In this document: one piece after another, positions 42,653 through 50,911 of the stretch
How positions within the stretch are numbered: the first letter of the stretch is position 1
How the letters are laid out: each line of letters opens with the position of its first letter
DNA from: Thiothrix sp.
GTDB taxonomy: Bacteria > Pseudomonadota > Gammaproteobacteria > Thiotrichales > Thiotrichaceae
Assembly (NCBI RefSeq): GCF_028714775.1
Contig: NZ_JAQTLS010000002.1
Span: forward strand, 62,001-126,000
Direction: 5' to 3'
Length of the DNA: 64,000 bases
Notes under the pieces: generated by a model
What the model was told of the DNA's origin: nothing
Seen by the model: the letters and a program-made list of their open reading frames with translations, nothing else
The model's database searches: none
Made by a program: the position numbers and the translations under genes

Positions 42653-44386
42653 ATGCGCAGGGTCATAGGGCTATTCATTTTCCTCTTCATGTTAATGGTC
42701 GGTGTCATTCCGCCTGTGTATGCCGTCAATGCTCCTGAGGAAGCCAAGGAAGAAACCGTCAGTAAAGACAGTTTTGACGCTTACAAAGAGCTGGCAGATA
42801 CCAAGCTGGATGCCGCGAAAGAATCCCTACAAAAAGACATTCAAAACTTCACAACTCGTGTTGAAGGTCAGGATAAACGCATTGACCAGCTAAACTCAGG
42901 AATTGATCACTCTCTGGCACTTCTTGGTGTACTACTGGTTTTGGCTGGTGTAATCAGCTTTTTCTCATTCCGTAACGCTGCGCGTAAGCAAGCACTGGAT
43001 GAAGTAAAAGCGTGGTTTGCAGAACACGAACAATCCTTGAGTGACCGAAAGCAGGATTTAACCAACAAAATGGACGGATTCAATCAGCATATCCTTGAAT
43101 TACAAAAACAAGTTCACGACCAAGCTGAAAAAATCCGAGAGATGATGAAGGAATTGGAAGACAGGCTTCTTGCCGAGTCTGATGAACTGGTCAAAAAAAT
43201 TAGTGCATCACCGCAGGTTTATGATTCACCAAAAGCTGATGCACCTCCACTTTCCCTTCTTAGTCATATCAGGCTACATAATATTGATAGTTATGACTCT
43301 CTAAAAACTGATGTGCCGCTGCTTTCCCAAAAGGAAGCCGCGTTATTGGCAAAAGCAGCCGACAAGACTCAACATAAACCTGAAGCAGATCGAACTTTTG
43401 CAGACTGGAACCGCTTAGCATTCGCTGCGACCAAGAATAATGAAAAAGATCGAGCTATCACTTACTGGGAGAAAGCTCTAAATGCTCCTGATGTAGATGA
43501 TTCGAAAATTGCCAAAACGTTACTTAATATTGGGATGGCATGGTATTACTTGGGGAAATATCAAAAAGTAATTGAAGTATATGATCAACTGCTAGACAGT
43601 TTTTCCAACTCCGCCGTCCCTAGTGTACAGGAGCAGTGCGCTATAGCGCTGGTCAACAAGGGCATGACACTGGGGGGAAAACTCAATGACCCGCAGGGCG
43701 AGGTGTCGGCCTATGATGAGTTGCTGCAACGTTTTGCCGTCTCCCTTGTCCCCAGTGTACAGGAGCAGTGCGCTATAGCTCTGGTCAACAAGGGCGTAAC
43801 ACTGGTACAAAAGTTTAATAACCCGAGGGGCGCGGTAGCGGCCTATGACGAGTTGCTGCAACGTTTTGGTGATTCCACCTTCCTCAGCTTGGAGGAGCAG
43901 TGCGCCAAAGCGCTAATCGGCAAGGGCATAACGTTGGGCAGGATGGGCGATCTGGCAGGTGTAGTTGCATGTTACGACGAACTGTTGGCACGTCACAGCC
44001 AATCCGGGAATCCAGCAATCCGCAAGCTATGCCAATCCGCAGAGGCAAATATGGCGGAGTTGCTGCTGGTATCAGGTGGGAATACCGAAGCCATTCCAAA
44101 GATACGGCAAGTGTTGGAACGGGTAGACGCCACCAATCAGGAGTTTGCCATCATGCACTTCCTGCTATGGTTGGCAGGAACGGATTCCTCGGTTTCTAAT
44201 GTACTGACAGCCATTCGCGCCTCGTCGTCAGAAGTGCAATTCACTTGGGACTGGACTGAAATTCGTCCGCTGGTGGATAAACTTCCCGAACCGCGCAAAA
44301 CCCAAACCGAATGCTTCATTGCTTTCTTCGGGCAGCATCACGACATCGCAACATTAGAACAATGTCTGGTGGCAGTGTCGAACTAA
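42653..44386 (+). CDS. Membrane-bound coiled-coil and TPR protein
   Basis: Protein of 577 residues. A signal peptide (about 1-24) is followed by a helical region, a second membrane helix at about 88-105 (LALLGVLLVLAGVISFFSF) and a coiled coil at 108-190. From about 260 on there are TPR-like repeats with a 44-residue period built on VQEQCAIALVNKG-AYDELLQRF. The start at ATG 42653 gives the signal peptide; the frame stays open far upstream but without coding character. The repeats are similar to TPR units found in many bacterial scaffold proteins. Function unknown. The neighbouring gene pair is a toxin-antitoxin module. Confidence 0.8.
   Translation: MRRVIGLFIFLFMLMVGVIPPVYAVNAPEEAKEETVSKDSFDAYKELADTKLDAAKESLQKDIQNFTTRVEGQDKRIDQLNSGIDHSLALLGVLLVLAGVISFFSFRNAARKQALDEVKAWFAEHEQSLSDRKQDLTNKMDGFNQHILELQKQVHDQAEKIREMMKELEDRLLAESDELVKKISASPQVYDSPKADAPPLSLLSHIRLHNIDSYDSLKTDVPLLSQKEAALLAKAADKTQHKPEADRTFADWNRLAFAATKNNEKDRAITYWEKALNAPDVDDSKIAKTLLNIGMAWYYLGKYQKVIEVYDQLLDSFSNSAVPSVQEQCAIALVNKGMTLGGKLNDPQGEVSAYDELLQRFAVSLVPSVQEQCAIALVNKGVTLVQKFNNPRGAVAAYDELLQRFGDSTFLSLEEQCAKALIGKGITLGRMGDLAGVVACYDELLARHSQSGNPAIRKLCQSAEANMAELLLVSGGNTEAIPKIRQVLERVDATNQEFAIMHFLLWLAGTDSSVSNVLTAIRASSSEVQFTWDWTEIRPLVDKLPEPRKTQTECFIAFFGQHHDIATLEQCLVAVSN
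43618..43930 (+). repeat. Coding repeats of 132 bp in the TPR gene
   Basis: Two nearly identical DNA copies (from about 43622 and 43754) and a diverged third (from about 43886) encode successive 44-residue TPR-like units. The DNA similarity of the first two suggests recent duplication. Confidence 0.8.
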
Positions 44387-44441
44387 AACCAAACAGCTCT
44401 CCCAGTTGACCTGTCGCATCCTCTGTTGTCATAATGTCAAC

Positions 44442-44744
44442 ATGAAAGCCAAGCGCATACTCAAAGACCGTACCGTTTACGAAGGCGGGTACATACAGGA
44501 AATGGTTATATGGGAAGTGCCGCAACCCGTCGCAGGCAGCGAACACCTATACAAATACCGCCTGTTCTTCGGCCTGCCCGGAGAGCGGATTGTCGGTTAT
44601 GACAACGAACGCCCCAAGGGAGATCATCGGCATTACGGCGAACGGGAAGAGGCGTACCCCTTCACCACGATCCAAAAGCTGATTGAGGATTTCATAACCG
44701 ATGTACGGGAGCAAAGGAGACAATACTATGCAAGCCAAGACTAA
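44442..44744 (+). CDS. TumE-family (DUF6516) toxin
   Basis: Small protein of 100 residues beginning MKAKRILKDRTVYEGGYIQE. It carries the conserved MVIWEVPQPV, KYRLFFG, RIVGYDNERPKGDHRHYG and an aromatic/acidic tail typical of DUF6516, described as the TumE toxin of a type II system. The gene overlaps the next one by 17 bp, as expected for a toxin-antitoxin pair with toxin first. The longer frame upstream of ATG 44442 is not needed. The biochemical target of TumE is not known to me. Family call from the strongly conserved central motif. Confidence 0.88.
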   Translation: MKAKRILKDRTVYEGGYIQEMVIWEVPQPVAGSEHLYKYRLFFGLPGERIVGYDNERPKGDHRHYGEREEAYPFTTIQKLIEDFITDVREQRRQYYASQD

Positions 44745-45102
44745 ACGCACCCTCGAAATCAAAATCCTCACCGAAGAGCAGGCCATGCAAGCTTCCGCTG
44801 CCCGTTTTCTGGATGCTTGGGGTAAGGGCGAATACGCAGGTGAATACCTGACTTTCACCTCACCCGGAATGTTCTTTGATGTCATCAACTCCCGCCGCTG
44901 GGATTTGGTGGTTAAACTGCAAAAGCTGGGTAAAACCAGCATCCGTGAACTGGCGCGGCAGGTGCAGCGCGATGTACGGCGAGTGCATGATGACATCAAA
45001 ATCCTGATTGAACACGGTATTGTGGAGCAGGATGTAGGTGGTGTTTATGTTCCCTTCGATGCAATTCATGCGGATTTTACATTGGTGGCGGAAGCAGCAT
45101 AG
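44728..45102 (+). CDS. TumA-like DNA-binding antitoxin
   Basis: Protein of 124 residues with a winged helix-turn-helix in the middle (LVVKLQKLGKTSIRELARQV, followed by RRVHDDIKILIEHGIVE). It overlaps TumE and matches the HTH partner of that toxin. It should bind the toxin and regulate the promoter. The start at ATG 44728 has a GGAGA element upstream (AAAGGAGACAATACT). An N-terminal ubiquitous segment (IKILTEEQAMQASAARFLDA) may contact the toxin. Confidence 0.87.
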   Translation: MQAKTKRTLEIKILTEEQAMQASAARFLDAWGKGEYAGEYLTFTSPGMFFDVINSRRWDLVVKLQKLGKTSIRELARQVQRDVRRVHDDIKILIEHGIVEQDVGGVYVPFDAIHADFTLVAEAA

Positions 45103-45209
45103 TTGCCGTGTTCGCCATCACCGAATCAGCCGCAAAAAGGCGGTTTGTGTAGCGGGCACATAGGGAACCCGCCATAATCACAGCCTTGATCCCGATACGG
45201 CGAACACGC

Positions 45210-45473
45210 ATGTCCAACGACCTCAAGCAACGCAACAATCCCCTGCACGGCCTCACGCTGGAGGCGATACTCACCGCGCTGGTGGCGCATTTTGGTTGGG
45301 CGGGATTGGCGGAACGCATTCCCGTGCGCTGTTTCAGCAGCGACCCCAGCATTACGTCCAGCCTAAAGTTTCTGCGCAAAACCCCGTGGGCACGCGAAAA
45401 AGTGGAAGGGCTTTACGGCTTTATGCAACGTGAGATTCACCGCGCTAACAAGGGCGACCCCTCTGCTGGCTAA
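45210..45473 (+). CDS. VF530 family DNA-binding protein
   Basis: Small basic protein of 87 residues. It contains [34 protein letters not shown] and [20 protein letters not shown], the hallmark of the VF530 (DUF2132) family. The Vibrio fischeri protein structure suggests DNA binding, but no cellular role is settled. The stop codon adjoins the start of the SelO-like gene (TAAATG), so the two are probably cotranslated. Confidence 0.93.
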   Translation: MSNDLKQRNNPLHGLTLEAILTALVAHFGWAGLAERIPVRCFSSDPSITSSLKFLRKTPWAREKVEGLYGFMQREIHRANKGDPSAG

Positions 45474-46502
45474 ATGTTGAAACACCTCCGCGACCTCACC
45501 TTCCGCAATCGCTTCCATGCTTTGGGGGCGCACTTTTACAGCGAATTCCAACCGCAGGGGCTGGAAAACCCGACGCTGGTGTGCAGCAACGCCGACGTGG
45601 TGCAGCAGTTGGGTTTGCACGCGAATGAAGTGAACACAGATTTATTCCTGCAAGTATTCAGCGGCAATGCGCTGTTGCCGGGGATGCAGCCATTGGCGCA
45701 GGATTATGCGGGGCATCAGTTTGGACATTTCAACCCGTTCTTGGGGGATGGTCGTGCGGTATTGCTGGGAGACGTGGAAACATCGGGCGGCATCGTTGAC
45801 CTGTACCTGAAAGGCGTGGGCAAAACGCCGTATGCGCGGACTGCCGATGGGCGAGCGGGGTTACGTGAATGCCTGCACGAATTCGATACCACGGAACAGT
45901 TGGCGGCTTTGGGTGTGCCGACCGCGCGGTGTTTGTGCGTTACTTCCGCCAGCCAGCAGGTGTACCGGCAAGGCTTTGAACCGATGGCGATGGTGACGCG
46001 CATTGCCCCCAGCCATGTACGTTTCGGCACGTTTGAAAACTATTTCTTCCAGAAAAACCCGGCGGCATTACGGCAGTTGGCGGATCATGTGATTGCCTGC
46101 CATTTTCCGACGTGTGTAGCGGAAGGGGAGGCGCGTTATGCAGCGTTTTTCCGTGAGGTGGTGTTGCGCACCGCACGCTTGATTGCGCATTGGCAGGCGG
46201 TGGGGTTTGTGCATGGGGTGATGAATACCGACAACCAGTCGATCCTTGGCATCACCTTGGATGTGGGTGTAAGCACGTTTACCCCGGCGCGTGATCCCCT
46301 GTGTGTCAGCCACCCGGACGATGAGCATGGGCGTTATGCCTTCGGGCAGCAACCCGTGGTGGGCTTGTGGAACTGCAATGTGCTGGCGCGGGCGCTTTCC
46401 CCGTTGGTTAGGGTGGATGCGTTACGCAGTGCTTTGCTGGTGTATGAGCCGGAATACTTGCGCCATTACGCCGCGCTCATGTCAGAGCCTGACGGGGCGT
46501 GA
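45474..46502 (+). CDS. SelO/YdiU family protein, C-terminally shortened
   Basis: Protein of 342 residues in the SelO pseudokinase family, which transfers AMP from ATP to protein hydroxyl groups. The N-terminal and central blocks are present: QDYAGHQFGHFNPFLGDGRA, LKGVGKTPYARTADGRA, FGTFENYFFQ and HGVMNTDNQSILGITLDVG. Typical members are about 480 residues, so about 140 residues of the C-terminus are missing. The end overlaps the convergent GAF regulator gene by 21 bp. I see no frameshifted continuation downstream. The usual DYGPFGF-type segment is changed to DVGVSTF, which may affect the metal site. It could be inactive or a decayed gene. Confidence 0.75.
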   Translation: MLKHLRDLTFRNRFHALGAHFYSEFQPQGLENPTLVCSNADVVQQLGLHANEVNTDLFLQVFSGNALLPGMQPLAQDYAGHQFGHFNPFLGDGRAVLLGDVETSGGIVDLYLKGVGKTPYARTADGRAGLRECLHEFDTTEQLAALGVPTARCLCVTSASQQVYRQGFEPMAMVTRIAPSHVRFGTFENYFFQKNPAALRQLADHVIACHFPTCVAEGEARYAAFFREVVLRTARLIAHWQAVGFVHGVMNTDNQSILGITLDVGVSTFTPARDPLCVSHPDDEHGRYAFGQQPVVGLWNCNVLARALSPLVRVDALRSALLVYEPEYLRHYAALMSEPDGA

Positions 46503-47657
46503 TACCAATTCCGCCAGCCGTTCGCGCACCAATTCGCTGCCGCCGGTGCTGTGGCAGAGTTTTTCCATCAATACCGACGGGTCTTGGCAAGAATCCAATG
46601 CCCGCCCCATCACCGCATCAATGCAATGCCGCCATTCTTCCAACTCCGGCGAAGCGGATTGCGGCAGGAAGGAACCCCGGTACAGCGCAAACGCTTCGGT
46701 GCTTTGCTGTTGGCGCAATACCTGCCACACGTGGATGAAGTCAGCCCACACCGGAACTTGCAAGCGGTAAGGGCGCGACCCGATCTGCCCGTCCAGCAAA
46801 CGCCGCAAATGCGACAATTCCGCTTTCAAAGTGGTGGTGGAAATCGGTTGGTCGCCATACAGCGCGGCATGGAAACCTTCCAGTGTCAGCCCTTGCGGAT
46901 TTAGTGCTAACAGGCACAGAATTTCCACCTGCCGCATCGGCAAGCTCAAGGGTTTACCCCGAAATAACACACGGGGTTGCCCCAGTGCATGGATTTCCAA
47001 TTCCGCCCGTGATAAATGCAGTGGCAGGCTGTTGGCAATCGAACGCGCCAAGCCCGCGACGGCGGCTTGCCCCAGCGGGGTGTGTTTGTTCCAAGTGGTG
47101 GAAATGTCGAGCACACCAAGCGTTTCGCCCGATTGCGGATGCACGATAGGTGCGGCGTAACATACCCAGTCATGCACATAGGAAGAATAATGTTCGGCGG
47201 AAAACACCGTTACCGGACGGCGCAGCGCGACCGATAAGCCTACTGCGTTGGTTCCGGCAGAGGGTTCGTCCCAGCACCCGCCTTGGGTAAAGTTCACACT
47301 TTCGGCACGTTTACGCATGTGGTTGCTAGCAAATGTCCACAGCAAGCGGCCTTGGGGGTCGGCAATGGCAGCGACTAAAGAGCCTTCTTTCGCCAATTGC
47401 ATGACCTCGCCTTGCACTTGCAGCGCGGCTTGGCGCAAAGGGGAACTGTTCCACAAGTGGTGGATGGTGTAAGCGTCTTCCAGTGGGGCATGGTCTTGGC
47501 GGGGATTGACATGATGCAGGCTGCGTTGCCACGAGGCAACAATTTCCCCTTGGAGGTTGCCAGTTTTGAGCAATGGGCTGCCCACCACGAAACGGCTCCA
47601 CGCGGTTTCGGTCACACGCCTGCGCTGCGTGAGTGAGGTTGCTACCTCCTGCTGCAT
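46482..47657 (-). CDS. GAF-domain transcriptional activator with C-terminal winged helix
   Basis: Regulator of 391 residues. The N-terminal half resembles the sensory part of AcoR-like activators (IVASWQRSLHHVNP, then a GAF domain at about 75-210 with LVAAIADPQGRLLWTF, DEPSAGTNAVGLSV and GVLDISTTWN). The C-terminal part (about 240-330) is a winged helix (LSLPMRQVEILCLLALNPQG, LKAELSHLRRLLDG) in place of the usual sigma-54 AAA+ and Fis domains. Such proteins often control aldehyde or alcohol oxidation genes; the ExaC-like enzyme at 40.2 kb is a candidate target by inference. Overlaps the truncated selO at its 3' end. Confidence 0.85.
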   Translation of the reverse strand: MQQEVATSLTQRRRVTETAWSRFVVGSPLLKTGNLQGEIVASWQRSLHHVNPRQDHAPLEDAYTIHHLWNSSPLRQAALQVQGEVMQLAKEGSLVAAIADPQGRLLWTFASNHMRKRAESVNFTQGGCWDEPSAGTNAVGLSVALRRPVTVFSAEHYSSYVHDWVCYAAPIVHPQSGETLGVLDISTTWNKHTPLGQAAVAGLARSIANSLPLHLSRAELEIHALGQPRVLFRGKPLSLPMRQVEILCLLALNPQGLTLEGFHAALYGDQPISTTTLKAELSHLRRLLDGQIGSRPYRLQVPVWADFIHVWQVLRQQQSTEAFALYRGSFLPQSASPELEEWRHCIDAVMGRALDSCQDPSVLMEKLCHSTGGSELVRERLAELVSRPVRL

Positions 47658-47780
47658 GATTCTCCTCCTTGCGCTGTTGGTGGTGTGTTTGGTTTTATTT
47701 TATTTCAAGCGCTTGTCTATGTGCGGATTGCTCCAAGCTAACCTTTTATTGGGTGTCTGGCAAGTACTGCCAGAAAAAAC

Positions 47781-47838
47781 AAAAAAGGGAGCCGAAGCCC
47801 CCTTTTGCACCTATTTTGTGGGGGCTTGCCTTGGCAGG
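47781..47838. repeat. Left copy of direct repeat flanking the hsd operon
   Basis: AAAAAAGGGAGCCGAAGCCC begins a sequence of about 55 bp that recurs at 56056-56113 with few changes (CCTATTTTGT and GCTTGCCTTG are shared). The first 26 bases form a terminator-like hairpin with A- and T-runs on each side, able to act on both strands. The gap 47658-47944 (287 bp) otherwise holds the hsd promoter region and no gene. Confidence 0.85.
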
Positions 47839-47944
47839 TGAAAAGACTTCCCGTAGGATGAGTTCTTCCGACGTTGCCAAGTGCTACATTTGATAGGATG
47901 CGACAGGTTAACAATATGGATCACGGTAGCTTTAGGATTTGCTC

Positions 47945-50911
47945 ATGACGACAACAGAAAGCCAGATCGAACAGGGTTTGATTGCCAAGCTGACCGATCT
48001 TAAATACACCTACCGCCCCGACATCCGTGACCGCGACACGCTGGAACAAAACTTCCGTGCCAAATTCGATGAACTCAATCGGGTGCATTTGACCGACGGT
48101 GAGTTTGCGCGGTTACTGGATCAGATCATTAGCCCTGATGTATTCGCCGCCGCGCAACACTTGCGCGAACGTAATAGCTTTGAGCGTGATGACGGTACGC
48201 CACTCCACTACACCCTCGTCAATATCAAAGACTGGTGCAAAAACACCTTCGAGATAGCCAACCAACTGCGTATCAACACCGAGAACAGCTATCACCGCTA
48301 TGATGTGATGCTGCTCATTAATGGTGTACCTGTGGTACAGATCGAACTCAAAACCTTGGCAATCAGCCCACGCCGCGCTATGCAGCAAATCGTGGATTAC
48401 AAAAATGATGTGGGCAATGGCTATACCAAGACCTTACTCTGCTTCCTGCAATTGTTTATCGTCAGCAACCGCAGTGATACGTGGTATTTCGCTAACAACA
48501 ACGACCGCCATTTTAGCTTTGATGCAGACGAACGTTTTTTACCGCTCTACCAATTTGCGGATGAAAGTAACCGCAAGATTACCCATATCGACCACTTCGC
48601 TGACCATTTCCTGACGAAGTGCGTTCTCGGCGAAATGATCAGCCGTTACATGGTGCTGGTTGCCAACGAGCAAAAACTGCTGATGATGCGCCCTTATCAA
48701 ATCTACGCTGTTCGGGCGATTGTGGATTGCATCCACCAAAGCTGTGGCAATGGTTATATCTGGCACACCACTGGCAGTGGCAAAACCCTGACTTCATTTA
48801 AAGCATCCACCCTGCTCAAGGACAATCCCGATATTGAAAAATGCTTGTTCGTGGTTGACCGCAAAGACCTCGACCGCCAAACACGGGAGGAATTCAACAA
48901 GTTTCAGCAAGGCTGCGTTGAAGAAAACACCAATACCGAAACCTTGGTACGGCGGCTGCTTTCCAGCGATTACGCCGACAAGGTAATCGTCACCACCATC
49001 CAAAAGCTCGGTCTGGCACTCGATAGCACCAACAAGCGCAACTACAAAGCCAAGCTCGAACCCTTACGCCATAAGCGCGTCGTGTTCATTTTCGACGAAT
49101 GCCATCGTTCCCAATTCGGCGAGAACCACAAAGCGATTAAGGACTTTTTCCCGAATGCCCAGCTTTTCGGTTTTACGGGTACGCCGATCTTTGAAACCAA
49201 CGCCAGCTACCAGCAGATCGAAGCGCAAACCGCGTCGTTCAAAACCACGCAAGACATTTTCCAGCAACAACTTCATGCCTATACCATCACGCACGCCATT
49301 GAAGACCGTAATGTTTTGCGTTTCCACATCGACTATTACAAAGCAGAAGGCAATGCCAAACCGAAAGCGGGTGAAACGCTGACACAAGAAGCCGTGGTTA
49401 AAGCGATTCTGGATAAGCACAACGCGGCGACGGCGGGGCGTAAGTTCAACGCGGTTCTGGCAACGGCTTCCATCAATCACGCGATTGAGTACCACCGCTT
49501 ATTCAAGGAAATCCAAGCGCAACGGCAAGCACAAGACAGCGATTTTGTGCCGTTGCATATTGCCTGCGTGTTCTCGCCGCCTGCCGAAGGCAATAAGGAT
49601 GTGCAGCAGATTCAGGAAGATTTGCCGCAAGAAAAGGCCGATAACCAAGATGCACCGGATGAGAAAAAAGCCGCACTCAAAGCCATTATGGCGGATTACA
49701 ACGCTCAGTACGGCACGAACCACGACATCAATAACTTCGACCTGTACTACCAAGATGTGCAAAAGCGCATCAAAGACCAACAATATTCCAACCACGACTA
49801 CGCCCACCAGCACAAAATCGACATTGTTATCGTAGTGGATATGCTGCTGACGGGTTTCGACTCCAAATACCTGAATACCTTGTATGTGGATAAAAACCTC
49901 AAGTACCACGGGCTGATTCAAGCCTTCTCTCGCACCAATCGCATCCTCAACGACACCAAACCTTACGGCAATGTGCTTGATTTCCGTAGCCAACAAGCGG
50001 CGGTGGATGACGCGATCAAGCTATTTTCAGGGGAACAAAAAGACCATGCCAAGGAAATCTGGCTCGTCGATTCGGCTACCGCTGTGATTGGCAAACTGGA
50101 AAATGCGGTGGCGAATTTGGATAAGTTCATGGCTTCGCAGGGCTTGGAAAGTGCGCCGGAACAAGTCGCCAACCTCAAAGGCGATGAAGCCCGCAGCCAG
50201 TTCATCAACCTGTTCAAAGAAGTGCAGCGGCTCAAAACCCAGCTTGACCAATACACCGACCTCACCCCAGAAAATGCCGAGAGCATTGAACAGGTTATTC
50301 CCGAAGACCAACTGCGGGCGTTCCGAGGGGTTTATCTGGATACTGCCCAGCGGCTCAAGGCACAACAAGCCAAGAACAACGACAGTGCCAGCGCGGTACA
50401 GCAGCTTGATTTCGAGTTCGTGCTGTTTGCTTCCGCTGTTATTGACTATGACTACATCATGGGGCTGATTGCCCGCTATACCGAAGGCTCGTCGGAAAAA
50501 CAGCAAATGACCCGCGACGAACTGATCGGGCTGATTGGTTCAGATGCCAAATTCATCGACGAACGCGCAGACATCGCCGCCTATATCAACACCCTCACCA
50601 TCGGGGCAGGCTTGAGCGAGCAAGCCATTCGGCAAGGCTATGAAACCTTTAAAAATGAAAAGTCCGCCCGCGAGCTGGCAATCATCGCCGACAAACACGG
50701 TTTGGAAGCAGCCACCTTGCAAACCTTTGTCGATAGAATTATGCAGCGCATGATTTTCGACGGCGAAACCTTAAGCGACCTACTCGCACCGCTAGAACTA
50801 AGCTGGAAAGCCAGAACCAAAAAGGAATTGGCATTGATGGAAGACTTAACACCGCTGTTGCACAAACTCGCCCAAGGGCACGACATTTCGGGGTTAGCAG
50901 CGTATGAATAA
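47945..50911 (+). CDS. hsdR: Type I restriction enzyme R subunit HsdR
   Basis: Motor and nuclease subunit of 988 residues. The N-terminal PD-(D/E)XK nuclease site is D120, E134 and K136 in YDVMLLINGVPVVQIELK. The SF2 translocase has Walker A TTGSGKT near 275-281, DECHRSQFG, FTGTPIFE and VDMLLTGFDSK. It cleaves DNA after long-range translocation when HsdM and HsdS meet unmethylated sites. ATG 47945 has TAGGA 7 bases upstream; a TTG two codons earlier is less likely. Overlaps hsdS by 8 bp. All key motifs are intact. Confidence 0.97.
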   Translation: MTTTESQIEQGLIAKLTDLKYTYRPDIRDRDTLEQNFRAKFDELNRVHLTDGEFARLLDQIISPDVFAAAQHLRERNSFERDDGTPLHYTLVNIKDWCKNTFEIANQLRINTENSYHRYDVMLLINGVPVVQIELKTLAISPRRAMQQIVDYKNDVGNGYTKTLLCFLQLFIVSNRSDTWYFANNNDRHFSFDADERFLPLYQFADESNRKITHIDHFADHFLTKCVLGEMISRYMVLVANEQKLLMMRPYQIYAVRAIVDCIHQSCGNGYIWHTTGSGKTLTSFKASTLLKDNPDIEKCLFVVDRKDLDRQTREEFNKFQQGCVEENTNTETLVRRLLSSDYADKVIVTTIQKLGLALDSTNKRNYKAKLEPLRHKRVVFIFDECHRSQFGENHKAIKDFFPNAQLFGFTGTPIFETNASYQQIEAQTASFKTTQDIFQQQLHAYTITHAIEDRNVLRFHIDYYKAEGNAKPKAGETLTQEAVVKAILDKHNAATAGRKFNAVLATASINHAIEYHRLFKEIQAQRQAQDSDFVPLHIACVFSPPAEGNKDVQQIQEDLPQEKADNQDAPDEKKAALKAIMADYNAQYGTNHDINNFDLYYQDVQKRIKDQQYSNHDYAHQHKIDIVIVVDMLLTGFDSKYLNTLYVDKNLKYHGLIQAFSRTNRILNDTKPYGNVLDFRSQQAAVDDAIKLFSGEQKDHAKEIWLVDSATAVIGKLENAVANLDKFMASQGLESAPEQVANLKGDEARSQFINLFKEVQRLKTQLDQYTDLTPENAESIEQVIPEDQLRAFRGVYLDTAQRLKAQQAKNNDSASAVQQLDFEFVLFASAVIDYDYIMGLIARYTEGSSEKQQMTRDELIGLIGSDAKFIDERADIAAYINTLTIGAGLSEQAIRQGYETFKNEKSARELAIIADKHGLEAATLQTFVDRIMQRMIFDGETLSDLLAPLELSWKARTKKELALMEDLTPLLHKLAQGHDISGLAAYE

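Noticed and set aside
46503..46904. Frameshifted continuation of SelO
   Set aside because: The plus-strand frames here are shadows of the GAF regulator and do not resemble the SelO C-terminus.
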